From Lactimicrobium massiliense (GTDB taxonomy: Bacteria; Bacillota_I; Bacilli_A; Erysipelotrichales; Erysipelotrichaceae): a stretch of DNA of 64,000 nt. The DNA lies in assembly GCF_900343155.1 (NCBI RefSeq), contig NZ_OUNG01000001.1, forward strand, positions 186,001 through 250,000, given 5' to 3'. A program made the position numbers and the translations under genes. A model generated the notes under the pieces. The model ran no database searches. It worked only from the letters and a program-made list of their open reading frames with translations, and had not been told where the DNA came from. Positions within the stretch are counted from its first letter, which is position 1. The number at the start of each line of letters is the position of its first letter. Of this stretch, positions 26,875 through 35,991 are shown piece by piece.

Positions 26875-28112
26875 AAGCACTGGAAACCGCAGCACGGGCA
26901 AAAAAGGCTTCCCGGGAAGTACGCCAGCTTCCTCTTGACGTTCGCAATCAGATTCTCAGAGATTTTGCCGTCAATCTGCGCTATGACATGTCCGTGATTC
27001 TTGATGCAAACAAAACAGATGTCCAGGATGCAAAAGCAAACGGCATGCGCCAGTCTATGCTGGACAGGCTCAGCCTGGATGCCCCCAGGCTGGAACAGAT
27101 GGCCGTCGGCATCGAAAATCTGATCGATCTGGAAGATCCATTAAACCGGATACTGGAAGAAAGAACGCTGAAAAGCGGCATTCATCTGCAGAAGATTTCC
27201 GTACCGCTTGGCGTCGTTGCGATCATTTATGAGGCACGCCCCAATGTGACGGCTGACTGTGCGGCACTGTGCATCAAATCCGGCAATGCCTGTGTGCTCA
27301 AGGGCGGTAAAGAGGCATGGCGTTCTTCCCATGCGATCATTTCATCCATGAAGAAAGCACTGCAGGACAATGGCGTCAGTCAGGACAGCGTCATGCTGTG
27401 TGATCCGATCTCTCATGAAGAGACGGATGCCCTGATGCAGGCACGTGAGTCGATCGATGTACTGATTCCCCGGGGATCGAGAAGACTGATTCAGGCAGTT
27501 GTTGCCAATGCAAAGGTGCCGGTCATTGAAACAGGTGCCGGCATCTGTCATGTGTATGTGGAAAATACTGCACAGCCGGAGATGGCAGACAGAATTATTG
27601 TCAATGCCAAATGCCAGCGCCCTTCTGTATGCAATGCGATGGAGACGCTGCTGGTGGAAAAAGAAATTGCCAGATCCTACATTCCCCATATTGCCGCAAT
27701 CATGCGGGAACATGCTGTGACCATGTATGGTGATTCAGAATGCTGTGCACTGAGTGATCTGATTCTGCCGGCAAAGGAAGACAGCTTTGATACGGAATAC
27801 AATGATCTCATCATGAATGTCGGGATTGTGGATGACACGCTGGCAGCGATCAATCATATTGAAAAGCATGGCACCCACCATTCTGATGCCATCATTACGG
27901 AAAGTGATGCTGAAAAAGAGCTGTTCTTTGCCGGCGTTGACAGTGCCTGTGTCTATCACAATGCCTCTACCCGCTTTACAGATGGCTTTGAGTTTGGGCT
28001 TGGTGCTGAGATCGGTATTTCCACACAGAAACTGCATGCCCGCGGTCCTATGGGACTGGAGGCTTTGACGACTTATACATATCACCTGGAAGGGAAAGGA
28101 GAAATCAGATGA
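26871..28112 (+). CDS. proA: Glutamate-5-semialdehyde dehydrogenase
   Basis: 413-residue aldehyde-dehydrogenase-fold enzyme reducing glutamyl 5-phosphate with NADPH. It has IYEARPNVTADCAALC (about 119-134), VLKGGKEA, the catalytic-Cys block NAKCQRPSVCNAMET (about 243-257) and GLGAEIGISTQ near the end. Coupled to proB and proC by 4-nt overlaps. Confidence 0.97.
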   Translation: MKALETAARAKKASREVRQLPLDVRNQILRDFAVNLRYDMSVILDANKTDVQDAKANGMRQSMLDRLSLDAPRLEQMAVGIENLIDLEDPLNRILEERTLKSGIHLQKISVPLGVVAIIYEARPNVTADCAALCIKSGNACVLKGGKEAWRSSHAIISSMKKALQDNGVSQDSVMLCDPISHEETDALMQARESIDVLIPRGSRRLIQAVVANAKVPVIETGAGICHVYVENTAQPEMADRIIVNAKCQRPSVCNAMETLLVEKEIARSYIPHIAAIMREHAVTMYGDSECCALSDLILPAKEDSFDTEYNDLIMNVGIVDDTLAAINHIEKHGTHHSDAIITESDAEKELFFAGVDSACVYHNASTRFTDGFEFGLGAEIGISTQKLHARGPMGLEALTTYTYHLEGKGEIR

Positions 28113-28921
28113 GAACGACGAAGAAGTACATGCTTGGTTTTATCGGCTGCGGCCACATGGGCATGGCAATTGCCCGCGGTGCTGTTGCCAAGGAGTATCT
28201 GGAAAGATACCAGCTGGTTGTGTATGACCACCATGACACCAATATGAAGACAGCCAAAGGAGAGCGCTTTGGATTGGCCAAAGATGAGGCTGATGTGGCT
28301 GAAAATGCCCATATCGTCCTGCTGGCAGTCAATCCCACCCAGGCCGATGCTGTTCTGGAAAAGCTCAAGGAACATCAGCCGGAGTGCCTGCTGTCCATTG
28401 TGACCGGTCTGTCCATTGCCCATATCCAGTCCATTCTTGGCAAGGATACACAGGTCATCCGTGCCATGCCGAATACACCGCTGCAGATTGGTGAAGGTTC
28501 CACTGCCCTGTGCAAATCAGAAAACTGCAAGGCCGATGAGTATGACTTCATATTCCAGATGTTTGCCGGCATGGGTGTTGCCCGCACCATTCCGGAGGAC
28601 CAGATGAATGCAATTGTGGCTGTTCATGGCTCTGTGCCTGCGTACGTATATTACTTCATTGAGTGCATTCTCAAGGATGCCGTGTCACGCGGTATTGATG
28701 AGGAAGCTGCCCGTGCCCTGCTGGTGCAGACCGTGATTGGATCCGGCAATCTTCTCAAGCAGAATGCCGGCAAGCCCATTGAAGAGTTCATCAATGAAGT
28801 GGCGTCCAAGGGCGGCACTACCATTGAAGCGATCAACACGTTCAAAGAACTGAACCTGGCTTCCATCATTCATGAAGCAGATGAAAAGTGCGTCAAACGT
28901 GCCGAAGAACTGTCCCATTGA
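28109..28921 (+). CDS. proC: Pyrroline-5-carboxylate reductase
   Basis: 270 aa, last step of proline synthesis. N-terminal Rossmann GFIGCGHMGMAIARG (9-23), central VIRAMPNTPLQIGEG (about 119-133), C-terminal helical dimer domain with SKGGTTIEAIN (about 235-245), the family signature. It ends the operon and is followed by a terminator. Confidence 0.96.
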   Translation: MRTTKKYMLGFIGCGHMGMAIARGAVAKEYLERYQLVVYDHHDTNMKTAKGERFGLAKDEADVAENAHIVLLAVNPTQADAVLEKLKEHQPECLLSIVTGLSIAHIQSILGKDTQVIRAMPNTPLQIGEGSTALCKSENCKADEYDFIFQMFAGMGVARTIPEDQMNAIVAVHGSVPAYVYYFIECILKDAVSRGIDEEAARALLVQTVIGSGNLLKQNAGKPIEEFINEVASKGGTTIEAINTFKELNLASIIHEADEKCVKRAEELSH

Positions 28922-28940
28922 AAATCACGGGAATACACAC

Positions 28941-28988
28941 AAAGCCGCCATTGGATCCAAAGTAAAGTGATCACAATGACGGCTTTTC
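28941..28988 (+). terminator. Terminator of proBAC
   Basis: AAAGCCGCCATTG (28941-28953) pairs with CAATGACGGCTTT (28974-28986), one mismatch, then TTCTGTTTG. From here to 29091 no gene is seen; a GGCTG-GGT-CAGCC hairpin near 29040 followed by TTTCTTTTT may be a second stop. Confidence 0.75.
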
Positions 28989-29091
28989 TGTTTGATTTTA
29001 TTGCGGCGCATACCCCGTCTATAGCGGTAAAAGACGTTTAGGCTGGGTCAGCCGCCTTTCTTTTTCCTGCATGAAGGCAGGAGGCATCTCA

Positions 29092-30312
29092 TCAAAGAGA
29101 ACGAATCTTTTCGTTCGGGAACCGCTTTGGATCAGTCGCAAGATAAATCAGAACAAATGCTGCAATATTTGCCACAAGGCCGATGGTCAGGATAAACGGG
29201 ATCGACACCCTTTCCAGCAGGAAGCCGCCGATCAGGTTTGCCAGCATCATGCAGACACCGCCGGTCGCAATACCCATGATTGCCTGCCCTTTGGCGATAT
29301 CGCCGACACCAACGATGCGGTACACATAATAGACAGCGGCGACCTGATAGAAACCGGAATACAGCAGATGGGCGATGTTGCACCAGACAAAGAAATGGAT
29401 GTTTGGTGAAACCAGGAACAGAATGGCTTTGAGGATGCCGCCGAAGCCGGAGATCCGCAGCATCGTATCGGCACCGATGCGGCCCATCAGGTTGGTGCCA
29501 AACATCACAGCCGGTATTTCAGAATATGCCATGACCGCAAAGGCAAGTCCCATGTCTGCCTGCCCGCCGCCAAAGTATCTCACGAAGTAAATCATGTAGG
29601 TGCCAAGCAGAGAGTTCAAAAACCATTCCAGCACAAAGCCTGCCATCAGCAGTTCAAAGCGGTGGTACTTGTGGAAGAATTCCTTCATGGTGCTTGGCTT
29701 TTCATCTTTCAGGATTTCATTGCCGGCAATTGGTTTGGTTACTGCGGCAGCAGGTACCGGAATGCTTGCCAGTACCAGCAGCAGAATCAGGTAGATTGCC
29801 ATGTAAATCGGCAAGATAATCTCGGCACCATAATGCTCGGTCACCTGTCCCATGATCAAGGCGCCGGTCGCATAGCCAAAGGATCCCATGGACCTGGCTA
29901 AACCAAAGTTCATGTCATAACCGCGGTTGGTAAACTGCAGGCATAATGAGTTGAGCAATGGTGCAATGCTTGACTGCAGTGTAAACGCCACTGTATAGAA
30001 AACAAGTGTGGATGCATAGACTTCAGGGAAAACTTTCAGCAGTGCAAAGCATGCGGTGCAGGCAAGAAAGAAGCCTGCAATCATATGCTTCAAAGGCCGT
30101 TTGGAGCGGTCTGCAATATCGCCGGATACCTGCTGCAGCACGCAGCTTGCCAGTGCGCCGGCTGATGTGATGCCGCCGATGGCTGCGGTAGAAAAACCGC
30201 GGCCGGAAAGAAAGACAGCAGCGAAACTGTTGATAATCAGATAGTCAATCCAGAAACCTGCCTGGATCACACCGTAGCGGAATGTCGGTCCTTTTCTCTG
30301 TACTTGTGTCAT
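29092..30312 (-). CDS. MFS transporter
   Basis: 406-residue secondary transporter with about 12 membrane segments in two halves, split by a loop near residues 195-215 (NEILKDEKPSTMKEFF). The N-half has GDIADRSKRPLKH between TM2 and TM3 (the MFS loop) and NFGLARSMGSFGYATGAL, wording close to the LacY-like/PPP (phenylpropionate permease-like) group. Substrate cannot be told. GAGGTGAGG before the ATG. It stands alone, convergent with proBAC. Confidence 0.85.
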   Translation of the reverse strand: MTQVQRKGPTFRYGVIQAGFWIDYLIINSFAAVFLSGRGFSTAAIGGITSAGALASCVLQQVSGDIADRSKRPLKHMIAGFFLACTACFALLKVFPEVYASTLVFYTVAFTLQSSIAPLLNSLCLQFTNRGYDMNFGLARSMGSFGYATGALIMGQVTEHYGAEIILPIYMAIYLILLLVLASIPVPAAAVTKPIAGNEILKDEKPSTMKEFFHKYHRFELLMAGFVLEWFLNSLLGTYMIYFVRYFGGGQADMGLAFAVMAYSEIPAVMFGTNLMGRIGADTMLRISGFGGILKAILFLVSPNIHFFVWCNIAHLLYSGFYQVAAVYYVYRIVGVGDIAKGQAIMGIATGGVCMMLANLIGGFLLERVSIPFILTIGLVANIAAFVLIYLATDPKRFPNEKIRSL

Positions 30313-30365
30313 AGCCTCACCTCAAACAGACATATATATTATGATTCCCAAAGAGTCCCTGCAAG

Positions 30366-30405
30366 CACAAAAAGGATTCATCAATCTTTCCGATTCATGA
30401 ATCCT
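30366..30405 (-). terminator. Terminator after tRNA-Val
   Basis: AGGATTCAT-G-AATC pairs with GATT-G-ATGAATCCT (complement of 30373-30405), one internal mismatch, GGAAA loop, then TTTTTG on the minus strand. Confidence 0.85.
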
Positions 30406-30414
30406 CATCATCAG

Positions 30415-30486
30415 TGGAGAATATGGGGTTCGAACCCATGACCCCTCGCACGTGAAGCGAATGCTCTCCCGCTGAGCTAATTCTCC
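30415..30486 (-). tRNA. tRNA-Val (anticodon CAC)
   Basis: 72 nt. Acceptor GGAGAAT/ATTCTCC, D-stem GCTC/GAGC, anticodon stem TTCGC/GCGAG with loop TTCACGT (CAC reads GUG), T-stem ATGGG/CCCAT with TTCGAAC. Discriminator A; CCA is not encoded. It lies 10 bp behind the 5-formyl-THF cyclo-ligase gene in the same direction, so it is probably cut from the suf transcript. Confidence 0.95.
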
Positions 30487-30496
30487 GCTGACTATT

Positions 30497-31045
30497 TTAC
30501 CATGGTTTCACAAATATGGAACCCTTTTCTGTCACAATCCCATCCAGCGTGACATCATGCGGTTCTACGGCAATCTCATCCACCTGCTGCACAGAATAGG
30601 CCGCACCAATCTTGTGTCTGACACGATTGAGAATACTGTCATAGTACCCTTTTCCGTATCCTGTCCGGTGGCACGCTGCATCAAAAGAAGACAGCGGCAC
30701 AACAAACAGATCGATGTTCTCCACATCCTGAATCGATGTATCAACTGGTTCCTGAACACCGAACCTGGATGTCGCGTAAACCGTATTCGATGTGATCTGA
30801 TGGAAGATCAGGGTGCCTTTGCGCACGACCGGGGCAAAGACATGAATGCCTTTGGCAAAGCATGTCTGGATCAGCGGATTGATATCCACTTCTTCTTTCA
30901 TTGGCAGATAGACGCCAATGGAGTGAATGTCATCAAGATATGGCAGCAGCTTCTGAACAATTGCCATACTCATCGCTTTTCTTTCCCGGGATGACAGTGC
31001 TTTCCGGGCCTGCAGGCCCGTTTTCCTGGCAGTCTGTTTATCCAA
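30497..31045 (-). CDS. 5-formyltetrahydrofolate cyclo-ligase
   Basis: 182 aa, ATP-dependent conversion of 5-formyl-THF into 5,10-methenyl-THF. N-terminal [18 protein letters not shown] block, ATP/folate-binding [22 protein letters not shown] (seen as a stretch near 115-135, key [10 protein letters not shown]). The start is a TTG at 31045 inside the last codons of sufB, with no ribosome site visible; the family N-terminus is retained, so initiation is likely by coupling. A 5-FCL gene as tail of a suf operon is uncommon. Confidence 0.92.
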   Translation of the reverse strand: MDKQTARKTGLQARKALSSRERKAMSMAIVQKLLPYLDDIHSIGVYLPMKEEVDINPLIQTCFAKGIHVFAPVVRKGTLIFHQITSNTVYATSRFGVQEPVDTSIQDVENIDLFVVPLSSFDAACHRTGYGKGYYDSILNRVRHKIGAAYSVQQVDEIAVEPHDVTLDGIVTEKGSIFVKPW

Positions 31046-32456
31046 TGGAGTCTGTCATGTCGATCTTCAGAAGCTGATTCAGCTCGACTGCATATTCCAT
31101 CGGCAGCTCACGTGTAAATGGCTCCAGGAAGCCCATGACGATCATTTCCGTAGCCTGCGCTTCGCTCAGACCGCGGCTTTCCAGGTAGAACAGCTCATCC
31201 TGAGAAATCTTGGATACGGTTGCTTCATGTTCAATGGTGCTGGTCGCATTCTCATTGATATTCAGCGGAATCGTATCACTCCGGCTCTTCTCATCCAGGA
31301 TCAGTGTATCGCACTCAATCTTGGTCTTGGAAAAGTCTGCTTTCTTACTGAAGCGGATCCAGTCACGGAAGTTGGTCACACCGCCATTGCGGGAGACCGA
31401 CTTGGAGACAATGGAACTGGATGTATGAGGCGCCAGATGAATCATCTTGGCACCGGTATCCTGGAACTGGTTGTGAGAGCCAACGGCAATGGAAATGCAC
31501 AGGCCATGGGCATACTCACCTGCCAGAATGCAGGCAGGATATTTCATGGAAATGCGTGATCCGATGTTGCCGTCAATCCACTCCATGGTGCCATGGGCAT
31601 CTACCTTGGCACGCTTGGTAACAAGGTTCAGGATGTTGCCGGACCAGTTCTGCACAGAGGAATAGCGGCACTTTGCCCCCTTGCCGACGAATACTTCGAC
31701 AACGGCAGCGTGCATGGAATCTTTGGAATACTGCGGTGCTGTGCATCCTTCTACATAAGAGCACTCTGCGCCATCATCCACGATGATGATGGAACGCTCA
31801 AACTGTCCCATGGATTCCGAATTGATCCGGAAGTAGGACTGCAGCGGCTTCTCCAGCTTGACACCCTTTGGTACATAGATGAAGGAACCGCCAGACCAGA
31901 CAGCACTGTTCAAGGCAGCCAGCTTGTTATCCGTCGGTGGAACAATGGTCGCAAAGTACTTTTTGAACAGTTCCGGATATTCACGCAGGCCGGAATCGAT
32001 GTCAAGGAAGATGACACCCTTCTGCTGCACTTCATCCAGCATGTTATGATAGACAGCCTCAGACTCATACTGGGTTGTCACACCAGCCAGATATTGACGC
32101 TCTGCCTGAGGAATGCCAAGCTTTTCAAACGTATTCTTGACTTCTTCCGGTACTTCATCCCAGCTTTTTTCAGCTTCATTGGAGACCGTCTTGAAGTATG
32201 TAAAATCCTGAAAGTCAATCTCAGACAGATCCGGTCCCCATTTGGGCATAGGCAGTTTTTCAAAAGTATGGAAGGCCTTCACTCTGAATTCTGTCATCCA
32301 TTCCGGTTCATGCTTATAGGCAGAGATCTTTCTGACAATGTCTTCATTCAGGCCTTTGCCAGTATCAAAGACGGCCTTGACATCATCGTCATGGAATCCG
32401 TATTTATAATCATCCTGCGAATAAATGGCCTCGTTATTGCGATTGGCTTCGCTCAT
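31038..32456 (-). CDS. sufB: Fe-S cluster scaffold subunit SufB
   Basis: 472-residue beta-helix protein that builds [4Fe-4S] clusters with SufC and Suf[10 protein letters not shown] and a GLNEDIVR block at the N-terminus; [19 protein letters not shown] (about 239-257) with the conserved Cys; C-terminal [17 protein letters not shown] (about 429-445). Overlaps sufU by ATGA. Confidence 0.97.
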   Translation of the reverse strand: MSEANRNNEAIYSQDDYKYGFHDDDVKAVFDTGKGLNEDIVRKISAYKHEPEWMTEFRVKAFHTFEKLPMPKWGPDLSEIDFQDFTYFKTVSNEAEKSWDEVPEEVKNTFEKLGIPQAERQYLAGVTTQYESEAVYHNMLDEVQQKGVIFLDIDSGLREYPELFKKYFATIVPPTDNKLAALNSAVWSGGSFIYVPKGVKLEKPLQSYFRINSESMGQFERSIIIVDDGAECSYVEGCTAPQYSKDSMHAAVVEVFVGKGAKCRYSSVQNWSGNILNLVTKRAKVDAHGTMEWIDGNIGSRISMKYPACILAGEYAHGLCISIAVGSHNQFQDTGAKMIHLAPHTSSSIVSKSVSRNGGVTNFRDWIRFSKKADFSKTKIECDTLILDEKSRSDTIPLNINENATSTIEHEATVSKISQDELFYLESRGLSEAQATEMIVMGFLEPFTRELPMEYAVELNQLLKIDMTDSIG

Positions 32457-32908
32457 TTCTTCGCCTCACTTTCTTCAATCATTTCCTGCATGGCTTTCCA
32501 GCCAATTGTCGCACACTTGATGCGGTTAGCCTGCTTGTAAACATTCTTCATGGCAACCGCCTCTTCCAGAACATCCGGATCATACTGTTTGTTTTCGATC
32601 ATCGCAAAGTAATTGGCAATGATCTTCTCAGCTTCCTTGACACTCTTGCCCTTGAGCAGATCCGTCATCATGCTTGTGCTTGCCGTTGAGATCGTGCAGG
32701 CAATGCCGTCAAAACGGATATCCTGAATCACACCATCCTTGATCTTGCTCTGGACGGTAATATCATCAATGCAGCTGTCACTGGCCATATGTCTGGACTG
32801 ATAGCCAGCATCCTTGGTCAGCTCATGATTATGTGGATACTGATAGTGATCCATGATCAGCTCGCGCAGAACTTCCGGATCATTTAACAAACTGCTTTCA
32901 TCACTCAT
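32453..32908 (-). CDS. sufU: Fe-S assembly sulfur-transfer protein SufU
   Basis: 151-residue IscU-like protein that accepts persulfide from SufS through a zinc site. ASDSCIDDI (Cys, about 42-50), [11 protein letters not shown] (Cys), and a Cys near 128 (IKCATIGW). The 18-residue insert between the Cys that marks SufU is present ([11 protein letters not shown]). ATG at 32908 with GAGGTG 6 nt upstream; an in-frame GTG at 32917 lies inside that site. Confidence 0.95.
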   Translation of the reverse strand: MSDESSLLNDPEVLRELIMDHYQYPHNHELTKDAGYQSRHMASDSCIDDITVQSKIKDGVIQDIRFDGIACTISTASTSMMTDLLKGKSVKEAEKIIANYFAMIENKQYDPDVLEEAVAMKNVYKQANRIKCATIGWKAMQEMIEESEAKK

Positions 32909-32920
32909 GACATTCACCTC

Positions 32921-34141
32921 TTAAAAGAAGATACCAACCGCATTTTCAAGGTTGATGTTCTTAGCCTCTTCCACAAAGCGGTCTACTTCATCCTTTGTAT
33001 TGTAGAAATACAGCGAAGCACGAATCGTCTGATCCGTTCCGATGATATTGTGCAGCAGCTTTGCACAGTGATTGCCACTGCGCACCGCAATATTCTTACT
33101 TGCCAGATAGCCGGCCGCATCCTGGGCAAAGACGCCCTTAGCATTGAAATCAATCGGGCCGTATTCATTGTCAGGATTATAGAGAATAATGTTATCCAGC
33201 TTCTGCATCTTCTCACAGAAGTAGGCACGCAGCTCTTTTTCATAGGCATGGATATGATCCAGGCCGATATCCATCAGATAATTGGCAGCTGCACCAGTGC
33301 CGATGACACCCTCAATATTCGGTGTGCCGGCTTCAAACTTGACCGGTGTTTCCTTGAGGATGCAGGAACCATCATTGGCAAAACGTGCATTCATATCACC
33401 GCCCATTAACATCGGACTCATTCTGTCCAGCAGTTCCTTCTTGCCATAGAGGATGCCAACCCCGCCGGGGCCGCACATCTTATGGGCAGAAAAGCCAAGG
33501 AAGTCAATATCTGCATCCCTGACATCCACCTTCATATGCGGCACGCTCTGGGCACCATCCACGATCATATAAGCACCATGTTTATGTGCAATGGCACTCA
33601 TTTCCTTGATCGGCTGCACAGAGCCAAGCACATTGGTCACTTCAGCCAGAGAGACAGCCTTGACTCCTTCATGGAAGCACTTCTCATAATCTTCCAGGTG
33701 AATACGGCCTTCCTTATCAGTCGGAATATATTCAAAGCGGATGCCGGCTTCCTGCTGCAGGCGGAACCATGGCAGCACGTTGGAGGCATGTTCTGCTTCC
33801 GAGATCAGCACCACATCACCCTTTTTCAAAAAGTCATGGGCAAGGCCCCAGGCAATCTGGTTCATAGACTGGGTGACATTGTGTGTGTACACAACTTCAT
33901 CCGGATCACAGTTAATCAATTTTGCAATGATCTTGCGGACACCATCATACAGTCGGTCGTTTTCAGCCGCAATGGCATAGTCGCCGCGGTGTACATTGGA
34001 TGTATGCTTCGTATAGTAATCCGTTACGGCATCAATCACACACTGCGGTTTCAGGGAAGTTGCCGCATTGTCGAAATAAATCAGATCGGGATTGTTCACG
34101 ATCATCGGAAAGTCTCTTCTGATTTTCTCTACATCGAACAT
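32921..34141 (-). CDS. sufS: Cysteine desulfurase SufS
   Basis: 406-residue PLP enzyme taking sulfur from cysteine. PLP Lys in SAHKMCGPGGVG (about 222-233), catalytic Cys in RSGNHCAKLLHN (about 356-367), YFDNAATSLKP at the N-terminus. The start lies 13 nt inside sufD. Group II desulfurase working with SufU. Confidence 0.97.
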   Translation of the reverse strand: MFDVEKIRRDFPMIVNNPDLIYFDNAATSLKPQCVIDAVTDYYTKHTSNVHRGDYAIAAENDRLYDGVRKIIAKLINCDPDEVVYTHNVTQSMNQIAWGLAHDFLKKGDVVLISEAEHASNVLPWFRLQQEAGIRFEYIPTDKEGRIHLEDYEKCFHEGVKAVSLAEVTNVLGSVQPIKEMSAIAHKHGAYMIVDGAQSVPHMKVDVRDADIDFLGFSAHKMCGPGGVGILYGKKELLDRMSPMLMGGDMNARFANDGSCILKETPVKFEAGTPNIEGVIGTGAAANYLMDIGLDHIHAYEKELRAYFCEKMQKLDNIILYNPDNEYGPIDFNAKGVFAQDAAGYLASKNIAVRSGNHCAKLLHNIIGTDQTIRASLYFYNTKDEVDRFVEEAKNINLENAVGIFF

Positions 34142-34935
34142 AATGCGTTCATCTTCCTTTCCATTTCCTTGGCAAGCATCTCCTGCAGCTGCGGATTATC
34201 CAGCGTTCTGGCAATCGGCATCAGGTAGCCGGAAGAAATCAGAGAGGTGCACTGTGAGCGGCTCAGACCGCGGCTCATCATGTAGTACATCTGGTCTTCA
34301 TCCACGGTTCCCATACTCAGAGCATGGCTTGCCTGCACATCATCTTCATCAATGAGCAGCTCCGGCAGAATCTCAGCACGCTGTCCCTGCGCAAATGCCA
34401 GGGCACGGCTTGTCTGATGGGACTGGGCGCCATGGGCACCCTTGACGATCTTGCCAATGGCATCAATCATCAGATTTCCTTTTTCCAGAACAACCGCATA
34501 GTTCTTGATATCGCCATAGGTATCCGGTGCATAGTTGACAACCTGCATATTGTAATTCTTGCGGCAGTTGACCAGGGTTGCACTGGAGAGCAATGCCCTG
34601 GCATGATTCTGCCGCAGGGCAACATACACATTGCGGTCTGTTTCAGCCTGATTGCACTCGCCATAGGCAACCGTCAGATCTCCATTACCCATGACTTCGT
34701 GTGATTCATCGACGCTCAGCTTCTGATCTGTATTGTTCCAGAAGAGATAGGAGATTTTTGCACCGGCTGCAGCATAAGTGCGGATGCGCAGAGCACCGCA
34801 TTTTTTCACAGACACAAAGACATCACTCTGCTCACTGCCGCGGAATGTAATCTCCAGATCACGGTCTGAATCAATCTCATAAGCACTGTAGCCAGGCTGC
34901 AGGGCGATATCCATATTGACATGGATCGGCGTCAT
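34129..34935 (-). CDS. sufD: SufD-like scaffold subunit, short form
   Basis: 268 aa versus about 420-440 in Bacillus or E. coli SufD. The beta-helix and C-terminal part are present: VDEDQMYYMMSRGLSRSQC (a conserved SufB/D motif) and AQGQRAEILPELLIDEDDVQASHA with the His for cluster assembly (about 195-220). The N-terminal helical part is mostly missing. The start at 34935 overlaps the sufC stop (ATGA) with AAGGAG 10 nt upstream. Confidence 0.88.
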   Translation of the reverse strand: MTPIHVNMDIALQPGYSAYEIDSDRDLEITFRGSEQSDVFVSVKKCGALRIRTYAAAGAKISYLFWNNTDQKLSVDESHEVMGNGDLTVAYGECNQAETDRNVYVALRQNHARALLSSATLVNCRKNYNMQVVNYAPDTYGDIKNYAVVLEKGNLMIDAIGKIVKGAHGAQSHQTSRALAFAQGQRAEILPELLIDEDDVQASHALSMGTVDEDQMYYMMSRGLSRSQCTSLISSGYLMPIARTLDNPQLQEMLAKEMERKMNALCSM

Positions 34936-35774
34936 TTGCGCGCAGCTCCTTCGGCGGCCTGACGAACCGCACATGTACCGAGTGATACAGGCTGTACTTT
35001 CTTTTCTTCAACCTCAGCTGCAGGCTGGGCACCTGTCTCAGCATAGATCCAGTCATAGCCTTCCTGGTCAATCTTTCCAGCCAGGTCGCCTTCACCATTC
35101 ATGACAATGCGGCCATCCACCAGGACATGTGTGAAATGCGGCTGAATCTGCTCATAGAATCTTTCATAGTGGGAAACAACCAGCAGCGACATGCCTGTTT
35201 CCTTGTGCATCCGGTTGATGGCATCGGAAACAATCCGCAATGCATCAACATCCAGACCGGAATCCAGCTCATCCAGCATGGCAAAGCTTGGCTTGAGCAT
35301 TTCCATCTGGACAATCTCATTGCGCTTCTTTTCACCGCCGGAGAAGCCTTCATTCAGGAAGCGATGGGCAAGATCCGGCTTCATTTGCAGATCATTGATG
35401 GTCTTCTCCATTTCTTTGATAAATGTGAACAGAGGGACCGGCTTGTCACGGCGTACATTCATGGCCGCTCTCAAAAAGTCGCTGTTGGTAACACCAGGGA
35501 TTTCCTGTGGATACTGCATGGCCAGGAACAGGCCTGCCTTGGATCTTTCATCCACCGGCATTGCCAGTACATCCTTACCATCATATGTAATGGATCCCTG
35601 TGTCACTTTATATTTCGGATGGCCCATGATCGCGGCAAGAAGTGTGGACTTGCCATTGCCGTTCGGGCCCATCAGTGCATGTACTTCTTTTTCATTTACC
35701 GTCAGATCGATTCCTTTCAGAATCTCCTTATCTTCAACGGAAACATGAAGATCTTTTATCTCGAGAGTTCTCAT
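34932..35774 (-). CDS. sufC: Fe-S assembly ATPase SufC
   Basis: 280-residue ABC-type ATPase of the SufBCD complex. Walker A GPNGNGKSTLL (about 33-43), signature FSGGEKKRNEI (about 141-151), Walker B FAMLDELDSGLD (about 161-172). It has a C-terminal extension of about 25 residues rich in Ala/Glu (AAEVEEKKVQ). AGGAGG 4 nt before the ATG at 35774. First gene of sufCDSUB. Confidence 0.97.
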   Translation of the reverse strand: MRTLEIKDLHVSVEDKEILKGIDLTVNEKEVHALMGPNGNGKSTLLAAIMGHPKYKVTQGSITYDGKDVLAMPVDERSKAGLFLAMQYPQEIPGVTNSDFLRAAMNVRRDKPVPLFTFIKEMEKTINDLQMKPDLAHRFLNEGFSGGEKKRNEIVQMEMLKPSFAMLDELDSGLDVDALRIVSDAINRMHKETGMSLLVVSHYERFYEQIQPHFTHVLVDGRIVMNGEGDLAGKIDQEGYDWIYAETGAQPAAEVEEKKVQPVSLGTCAVRQAAEGAARK

Positions 35775-35801
35775 AATTCCTCCTGTTTTCAACCGTGCAT
35801 G

Positions 35802-35810
35802 ATTATAACA
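35802..35810 (-). promoter_or_regulatory. Extended -10 promoter of the suf operon
   Basis: TGTTATAAT on the minus strand (TG-T-TATAAT), 28 bp before the sufC ATG. No clear -35. No IscR/RirA-like operator was recognised. Confidence 0.55.
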
Positions 35811-35933
35811 TCAATTTACTAGGAAATGTTGGCAGACGCTTTATGCCCTTTTTCAGGCATTTTGTCCTGCTTTTTCATACATTCTGGAACGTGTAATGTG
35901 AAAGAAAATTCAGACAGGCAAAATTGCAAAAAG

Positions 35934-35962
35934 ATATACGCTATTTTATAATGATCTAGCGT
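35934..35962 (+). promoter_or_regulatory. Promoter of the foldase-like gene pair
   Basis: TTGCAA (35934-35939), 17-bp spacer, TATAAT (35957-35962); the ATG at 35992 follows GGAGG. Confidence 0.8.
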
Positions 35963-35991
35963 TTTTTTCATAATGAATTAAAGGAGGCTCT

